A DNA stretch of 64,000 bases from Chloroflexota bacterium (GTDB lineage: Bacteria > Chloroflexota > Limnocylindria > Limnocylindrales > CSP1-4). The stretch is taken from NCBI GenBank assembly GCA_947475545.1, contig CANJLL010000001.1:554157-618156 (forward strand). Direction: 5' to 3'. A model generated the notes under the pieces. It saw only the letters and a list, made by a program, of their open reading frames with translations, ran no database searches and was not told where the DNA came from. The stretch's first letter is position 1. Every line of letters begins with the position of its first letter. A program made the translations under genes and the position numbers. This document shows, in pieces, positions 58,996-64,000 of the stretch.

Positions 58996-61784
58996 CAGTC
59001 CGGGCGGTCCAGCGCGCTGCGGACCGCGGCGCGGATGGCGTCGAGGGACGCGGCGAGGCCGGCGCGGTTGGTCCCGCGGCCCTGCGCCATCCCGGGCCGG
59101 CCGCCGCCCTTGCCGTCGATGGCCGGGACGGCCGCGCGGACCAGGTCTCCGGCGCCGAGCCCACGCGCGATCAGCTCGTCGGAGACGGTCACGAACAGCT
59201 GTGGCTCGTCGGCTTCCAGGGCGAGGGCGATGACCCCACTGGGCATCAGGCCCCGCAGGTCCTTGGCGATGGCCTTGACGGTGTCGATGGAATCCCACGC
59301 GCCGGCAAACAGGAGGACCGGGGTCCCGGCGACGGCCTCGGCGCGGTCGGCGAGGTCCCGGGGGCCGGGCAGCGCCGTGCTGGCGCCGGCCTTGAGGCGG
59401 CGACGCGCCTCCCTGAGCTCCTCCTGGAGCGCGGCGATCCGATCGCGGATCCCCTCCGGCGTCTGGGCGCCCAGCGCCGCCGCCGCCTCGACGACCAGGT
59501 CCTGGCGAGCCCGGAACCAGGCGTCCGCGCCGGCGCCCGTCAGCGCCTCGATCCGGCGCGAGTTGGAGCCGATGCTGCGATCGCTGGTGATGACGAAGGC
59601 GCCGATCTGGCCGCTGGCACGGCAATGGGTCCCGCCGCACAACTCGAACGAGTAGTCAGCGACCTTGACGGTCCGGACGGTTTCGCCGTACTTCTCGTCG
59701 AAGAAGGCGTCCGCCCCGCCCTCGACCGCTTCGGGCATCGTCATGGACGCGATGGAGACCGGCCGATCCTCGCGGATGATCGCGCGGACCTCGTCCTCGA
59801 TCGCCCGGACCTCGTCGGGGGTCAGCGCCCGGTCAAACGGGTAGTCAAAGCGCAGGTAGTCCGGCGTGACCAGCGAGCCGGCCTGGCGCGCGCGCTCCCC
59901 CACCACGTTGCGGAGGGCCCGGTGGAGCAGGTGGGTGCCCGTGTGGTTGCGCATGGTGGCGGCCCGCCGCTGGGCGTCAACCTGGCCGGTGAGCGTCTCT
60001 CCCAGGGCGACGCTGCCACGCAGCGTCCCGCGCAGGACGAACATGCCGCCGACCGGCTTCTGGCAGTCCTCGACCTCGAAGATCACCTCGCCGGTGGCGT
60101 TGCGGTAGACGCCGCGGTCGCCCACCTGTCCGCCGCCCTCGCCGTAGAACGGGGTCCGGTCCAGGATCAGCTCGGCGGTGGCGCCGGCGGGCAAGCGCAG
60201 CTCCTCGTCGCCCACCGCGGTGAGTGACTCGTACTCCACGCCGTCGCGCAGGATGGCGAGGACACGGCCCTCGGCGGCCAGCGTCTCGTAGCCCAGGAAC
60301 GTCGTGGGGCCGGTCCGCCGGACCAGCGACTCGTAGACGGCCCCGGCGGTCGCCTGACGCAGGAGGTCCGCCTTCTTGCCGGAGCGCGAGCGATCCTTCT
60401 GGATGGCCAGCGCCCGGTCGAAGCCGGGCCGGTCGACGGCGACGCCGTACTCCGCCGTCAGTTCGACGGTCAGGTCCACCGGGAAGCCGTACGTGTCGTG
60501 CAGGCGGAACGCGACCTCCCCGTCGAGCACGGAGGCGCCCGCCGGCAGGTCCTCGGGGCGACGACCCACGACACGCTCCGCGTCCGTGAGCGGGATCAGC
60601 GCCTCCTCCAGGTGGACGGTGCCGGCATCCAGCGTCCGCGCAAACTGAGACTCCTCGCGCAGGATCGCGCCGACGATCTCGGTGCTGCGCTCGCGGAGGA
60701 GCGGATAGGCATCGCCCATGCTCTCGATGACGACCCTGGCAGTCTCGGCCATGAACGGCTCGCGGCGGCCGAGGAGCCGGCCGTGGCGAACCGCACGTCG
60801 CAGGATCCGACGCAGCACATAGCCGCGTCCCTCGTTCGACGGGAGCACCCCGTCGGCGATGAGGAACGTGGCGGCCCGGCTGTGGTCGGCGATGACCTGG
60901 TAGCTGAACCGCTCGGCCTCGAACGACTCCGGATCGTGGCCCAGGAGCTCGCGCATCCGGGCGTGGATGGGTGCGAACAGGTCGGTGTCGTAGTTGGTGC
61001 CGACCCCCTGCAGGACGCTGGCCAGCCGCTCCAGGCCCATCCCCGTGTCGACGCTCTGGATCGGCAGCGGCGTCAGCGATCGATCGACGGCGAGATTGAA
61101 CTCCATGAAGACCAGGTTCCAGATCTCGAGCCAGCGCGGACAGAGCTCGGAGTGGTCCGGGACGCACTCGGGGCCCTCGCTGAACTCGATCCCCCGGTCG
61201 AAGTGGATCTCGGAGCAGGGGCCGGCGGGACCCGTGTCGGCCATCCGCCAGAAGTTCTTCTCGTCGCCATGCTCCCAGTCGCCCCACCGGGCGATCCGCT
61301 CCGGCGGCAGGCCGATCTCGGTGCTCCAGACGCCGTAGCTGAAGTCGTCCGTCGCGTAGACGGTGGCGGCCAGGCGATCGGCAGGGATCCCCATCTCCCC
61401 GGTCAGGAACTCCCACGCCCAGTGGATGGCCTCGCGCTTGAAGTAGTCGCCAAAGCTCCAGTTCCCAAGCATCTCGAAGAGGGTGTGGTGGCGCGGCGTG
61501 CGGCCGACTTCTTCGAAGTCGTTGTGCTTGCCCGCGACCCGCAGGCAGCGCTGGTAGTCCACCGCGCGGCTGTACGAGCGCTTCTCCGTGCCGGCGAGCA
61601 GCTCCTTGAACTGGACCATGCCCGAGTTGGTGAAGAGCAGCGTCTGGTCGCCGCCGGGGACCAGGCTGGCGCTGGGCACCACGTCGTGGCCGCGCTCCGC
61701 GAAGAAGTCGACGAAGCGCCGCCGGATCTCGTCGGCGGGCATGGGCTTGATGCGGGGGTCGGGGCGGAAGGCGGGTGTTGACAT
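58995..61784 (-). CDS. alaS: Alanyl-tRNA synthetase
   Basis: A 929-residue AlaRS. The catalytic core includes SASLVPGGDQTLLFTNSGMVQF and RTPRHHTLFEMLGNWSFGDY. The editing domain has NHTGTHLLHRALRNVVG (zinc HxxxH) and ELCGGTHCRASGQIG, and the C-Ala region ends GRPGMAQGRGTN. Full length. The residue after CGGTH is Cys instead of Val, a mild variation. ATG 61784 is chosen, with TACCAT eight bases upstream; a second start 14 codons in (MPADEIRRRF) is possible. Confidence 0.97.
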   Translation of the reverse strand: MSTPAFRPDPRIKPMPADEIRRRFVDFFAERGHDVVPSASLVPGGDQTLLFTNSGMVQFKELLAGTEKRSYSRAVDYQRCLRVAGKHNDFEEVGRTPRHHTLFEMLGNWSFGDYFKREAIHWAWEFLTGEMGIPADRLAATVYATDDFSYGVWSTEIGLPPERIARWGDWEHGDEKNFWRMADTGPAGPCSEIHFDRGIEFSEGPECVPDHSELCPRWLEIWNLVFMEFNLAVDRSLTPLPIQSVDTGMGLERLASVLQGVGTNYDTDLFAPIHARMRELLGHDPESFEAERFSYQVIADHSRAATFLIADGVLPSNEGRGYVLRRILRRAVRHGRLLGRREPFMAETARVVIESMGDAYPLLRERSTEIVGAILREESQFARTLDAGTVHLEEALIPLTDAERVVGRRPEDLPAGASVLDGEVAFRLHDTYGFPVDLTVELTAEYGVAVDRPGFDRALAIQKDRSRSGKKADLLRQATAGAVYESLVRRTGPTTFLGYETLAAEGRVLAILRDGVEYESLTAVGDEELRLPAGATAELILDRTPFYGEGGGQVGDRGVYRNATGEVIFEVEDCQKPVGGMFVLRGTLRGSVALGETLTGQVDAQRRAATMRNHTGTHLLHRALRNVVGERARQAGSLVTPDYLRFDYPFDRALTPDEVRAIEDEVRAIIREDRPVSIASMTMPEAVEGGADAFFDEKYGETVRTVKVADYSFELCGGTHCRASGQIGAFVITSDRSIGSNSRRIEALTGAGADAWFRARQDLVVEAAAALGAQTPEGIRDRIAALQEELREARRRLKAGASTALPGPRDLADRAEAVAGTPVLLFAGAWDSIDTVKAIAKDLRGLMPSGVIALALEADEPQLFVTVSDELIARGLGAGDLVRAAVPAIDGKGGGRPGMAQGRGTNRAGLAASLDAIRAAVRSALDRPD

Positions 61785-61792
61785 CGCCGGCA

Positions 61793-61798
61793 ATGGTA
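61793..61798 (-). promoter_or_regulatory. Putative -10 box (leaderless type) of alaS
   Basis: TACCAT on the minus strand, eight bases before ATG 61784, in the 88-base gap after the small membrane protein genes. No -35 element is recognised. Confidence 0.35.
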
Positions 61799-61872
61799 GC
61801 GGACGGCAGGGGGCGGGCGGCCGGAGGACAGACAGACCCGGCGGTGGCGGGCCGCGTCGGGGCGACGGCGCG

Positions 61873-62097
61873 TCAGTCGGGGGTGGCTTCTGTCGGGCTG
61901 GCATGGCCCGCGGAGCGTCCTGGTGCCTGGCCGGATCCTGGGGCAGCCGGGACCACCTGGAACGGGTGGCCTCGGCGGCGCTCACGGATGGCCGAGCCGG
62001 CAACGACCGCCCCGACGATCGCGCCCCACAGGATCCCGCGAACGAACGTGTCAACGCGCGTCGATCCGACCGGGGCAGTGCCCTTCGTGCGCGCCAT
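61873..62097 (-). CDS. Small membrane protein (74 aa), hypothetical
   Basis: A 74-residue protein with a short hydrophobic stretch (ILWGAIVGAVVAGSAI, about residues 23-38) and a basic segment RERRRG after it, then a Pro/Ala/Ser tail. I do not recognise it. The ATG overlaps the stop of the upstream gene by one base, which supports that both are real. It is between mnmA and alaS. Confidence 0.5.
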   Translation of the reverse strand: MARTKGTAPVGSTRVDTFVRGILWGAIVGAVVAGSAIRERRRGHPFQVVPAAPGSGQAPGRSAGHASPTEATPD

Positions 62098-62372
62098 CAG
62101 CCCGGCTTCGTCCGGGATGGGCCGAGGACGGCGATGACCGTCACCACGAGGATCCCAACCCAGGCCAGGATCGACGCACCGAGGAGGCTGAAGTCCCCGA
62201 ACCGGAGCGTCTCCAGGCCGAGTCTGCCGCCGATCGCGTCACCAGCCCATGCGCCCAGGCACGCGCCCGCGGCCAGGAGCGGCAGCCGGCCATCGGTGGA
62301 GCCCCGGAGCAGGACGTACAGGGCGGTGTGGAAGATGCCGACCAGGACCGCGAGCAGGATGGCAGGGCTCAT
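62097..62372 (-). CDS. Small three-helix membrane protein, hypothetical
   Basis: A 91-residue protein with three hydrophobic helices (AILLAVLVGIFHTALYVLL, LLAAGACLGAWAGDAIG, LLGASILAWVGILVVTVIAVL). Family not recognised. ATG 62372 is one base after the mnmA stop; the longer frame upstream is antisense to mnmA. Its stop overlaps the next small gene by one base, so mnmA and the two small genes form one operon. Confidence 0.6.
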   Translation of the reverse strand: MSPAILLAVLVGIFHTALYVLLRGSTDGRLPLLAAGACLGAWAGDAIGGRLGLETLRFGDFSLLGASILAWVGILVVTVIAVLGPSRTKPG

Positions 62373-62373
62373 C

Positions 62374-63531
62374 TCAGGCCCCCGCCACTTCCGGCACAAG
62401 ACGGTCCCCTGTCGCCGGCTGGGCCATGCGCGAGATCCGGCCGCCGCCCAGGGTGACCTCGCCGTCGTACAGCACCGCGGCCTGGCCCGGCGCGGCCGCC
62501 CATACCGGCGTGTCCGTCTCGACCATCCAGCGGCCAGCGCGGTCAGGCTGCTCGGCCGTGACCGGGCGCACGGTCGCCGGCACCAGTGGCGCCCGGTGAC
62601 GAATCCGGACTTCGGCACGAAAGGAACCGTCATCGCTCGACGACCGGGGGGGGCCGCCGCTGACGAACGTCGCGTCCTCCAACTCGAATCGGCGCGTCTC
62701 CAGGTCCTCGCGCCGGCCGATCTGGATTGTGTTGGTCAAGGGATCCAGGCGTGAGACGAAGCGGGGCTCGCCAAGCGCCACCCCCAGCCCCTGGCGCTGC
62801 CCGACCGTGTAGGCCGCGATCCCGCCATGCTGGCCGACCGTGCGACCGTCGGCGTCCACCAGTGGTCCGGGCCGGGCTTCCCAGCCAGTCCGCTCCCGCA
62901 AGGTGACGCGGTAGTCGCCGCCGGGGACAAAGCAGATCTCCTGGCTCTCCGGCTTGTCGGCGGTGGCGAGGCCCAGGGAGCGGGCCATCGCCCGGACCTC
63001 CGGCTTGGTGAGCTCGCCCAGCGGGAAGCGCGCCGCGGCGAGCTGGTCGCGGCGGAGCCCGTACAGGAAGTACGTCTGGTCCTTGTCCCCGTCCCGCGCG
63101 CGCAGGAGCCGGACCGAGCCATCCGGGCCTTCCTCGCGGCGGGCGTAATGGCCGGTTGCCACCGCCTCGCAGTCGTATTGGAACCGCGCTCGACCCAGCA
63201 GTGCTCCGAACTTGACGTAGCTGTTGCAGTCCACGCAGGGGCTGGGCGTCCGGCCCTCGAGGTAGGCATCCAGGAACGGCCGCAGGACGCCCGCCTCGAA
63301 CTCGCGCTCAAGGTTCATGACGTAGAACGGGATGCCCAGCTGGCTCGCCACCCGGCGGGCGTCGTCCGCCGCGTCCAGGGAGCAGCAGCTCCGGCTGGAC
63401 TCCGAGTAGACGTCCGCCCCGTCGTGGAGGCGCATCCAGACGCCGACCACCTCGTGGCCCTGCTGAGCCAGCAGCGCGGCCGCCAGCGATGAGTCCACGC
63501 CACCGGACATCGCCACGAGCACCCGCGTCAT
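62374..63531 (-). CDS. mnmA: tRNA-specific 2-thiouridylase MnmA
   Basis: A 385-residue MnmA, which thiolates U34 of Lys, Glu and Gln tRNAs. The PP-loop [14 protein letters not shown] is at residues 7-20, the catalytic cysteines are C99 in SPCVDC and C200 in [10 protein letters not shown], and ATGHYAR marks the tRNA-binding region. ATG 63531 overlaps the cysteine desulfurase stop by four bases, which is functionally sensible because the desulfurase provides the sulfur. Confidence 0.96.
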   Translation of the reverse strand: MTRVLVAMSGGVDSSLAAALLAQQGHEVVGVWMRLHDGADVYSESSRSCCSLDAADDARRVASQLGIPFYVMNLEREFEAGVLRPFLDAYLEGRTPSPCVDCNSYVKFGALLGRARFQYDCEAVATGHYARREEGPDGSVRLLRARDGDKDQTYFLYGLRRDQLAAARFPLGELTKPEVRAMARSLGLATADKPESQEICFVPGGDYRVTLRERTGWEARPGPLVDADGRTVGQHGGIAAYTVGQRQGLGVALGEPRFVSRLDPLTNTIQIGRREDLETRRFELEDATFVSGGPPRSSSDDGSFRAEVRIRHRAPLVPATVRPVTAEQPDRAGRWMVETDTPVWAAAPGQAAVLYDGEVTLGGGRISRMAQPATGDRLVPEVAGA

Positions 63532-64000
63532 GCGCGGACACCCTGGCCCAACGGATCCGCCGCAATAGCTGCAGCTGCCGCACGCTGCGTTTCGAGGATC
63601 ACGGGGATGATGGCCGCGGCCGCGTCGATCTCCGCCTCGGTTGTCGTCCGGCCCAGCGAGATGCGCAGGGCGCCGCGGGCCTCGTCGGCCGGGTAGCCCA
63701 TGGCCGTGAGCACGTGCGACGGCTCCAGCGATCCGGTGGTGCACGCCGAGCCGACAGACACCGCCAGGCCGGCCAGGTCCAGGGCCATGACTGCCGCGGC
63801 CCCATCGACCCCGCGGGCGACCACGCTCAGGAGGCCCGGCAGGCGACTGGCGGGATGCCCTGTTGCCTCCACTCGGCCGTCGGCGAGCAGGGCGCCGGCG
63901 AGTCGTGACCGGAGCCCACGCAGCCGCTCCGCCGTGCTGGCATGCTCCTCGGCCGCAAGTCCCAACGCGACGGCCATGCCCATCGCCGCCGCGACGTCCT
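63528..64000 (-). CDS. Cysteine desulfurase (NifS/IscS family), N-terminus outside window
   Basis: The C-terminal 157 residues of a PLP-dependent cysteine desulfurase; the frame continues past the right edge. Visible features are NVxAAxGM-like [40 protein letters not shown] (the catalytic cysteine loop) and [19 protein letters not shown]. The catalytic Cys lies in ACTTG, the usual position. It delivers sulfur to MnmA, coded directly downstream. The name iscS or nifS cannot be chosen from the C-terminus alone. Confidence 0.93.
   Translation of the reverse strand, partial: DVAAAMGMAVALGLAAEEHASTAERLRGLRSRLAGALLADGRVEATGHPASRLPGLLSVVARGVDGAAAVMALDLAGLAVSVGSACTTGSLEPSHVLTAMGYPADEARGALRISLGRTTTEAEIDAAAAIIPVILETQRAAAAAIAADPLGQGVRA

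Overview
The window is a GC-rich (about 70 % by eye), densely packed bacterial chromosome segment with no plasmid, phage or transposon genes. Gene content (deazaflavin/F420-type nitroreductase, LLM flavin oxidoreductase, ETF with a FadF-like Fe-S quinone reductase, CcdA/ResA-type thiol proteins, fused Cmk-PlsC, several zinc-ribbon and DUF membrane proteins), many GTG starts and TANNNT boxes 6-8 nt before start codons fit an uncultured soil or freshwater Chloroflexota lineage (Limnocylindria/Ellin6529-like). That placement is an inference from style and content; no rRNA is present.

Layout. 1-6.5 kb: mixed-strand metabolic genes (end of an acyl-CoA ligase, ornithine-cyclodeaminase family, YaaA, Suv3-like helicase, a secreted phosphoesterase, an MDR dehydrogenase). 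6.5-8.1 kb: gene-poor stretch, a small zinc-ribbon gene and tRNA-Arg(CCT). 8.1-10 kb: glutaredoxin-like, CcdA and ResA-like thiol-redox operon. 10-12.8 kb: MBL hydrolase, dcd, nrdR with an unusual GGTGGT/ACCACC repeat cluster upstream. 12.8-18 kb: acyl-CoA oxidation electron route (EtfA, EtfB, acyl-CoA dehydrogenase, FadF-like reductase). 18-22.5 kb: molybdenum cofactor genes (mog, moaC, moeA) chained to a site-2 protease and a Lit-like membrane protein. 22.5-25.2 kb: a DUF4332 gene, a small anchored protein and a membrane protein built of six tandem repeats. 25.2-27.8 kb: three neighbouring decayed genes (frameshifts, in-frame amber codons, lost zinc ligands). 28-32.7 kb: F420-like, GNAT, LLM, carboxymuconolactone-family, thioredoxin-like and HNH-like lipoprotein genes.

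32.9-64 kb: about 31 kb of genes all on the minus strand, read from high to low coordinates, many joined by 1- or 4-nt stop/start overlaps. In order: cysteine desulfurase (cut by the window edge), mnmA, two small proteins, alaS, an FtsA-like ATPase, a large anchored protein, ruvX, mltG, a M24 peptidase, a SHOCT protein, efp, xseA, a 44-aa membrane protein, xseB, dxs, tlyA, nadK, recN, xerD, PH-SHOCT, M50 protease, HD protein, scpA, scpB, rluB, cmk-plsC, ispH, der, gpsA and tRNA-Pro(GGG). This is core informational, cell-cycle and envelope machinery: tRNA thiolation and charging, DNA repair, chromosome segregation, ribosome assembly, isoprenoid and phospholipid precursors.

The points most worth a second look are the co-decaying zinc-ribbon locus, the recurrent leaderless-type start signals, the 44-aa ORF wedged between xseA and xseB, the FtsA-like/large surface protein pair, the HDxxH site-2 protease and the repeat cluster ahead of nrdR.
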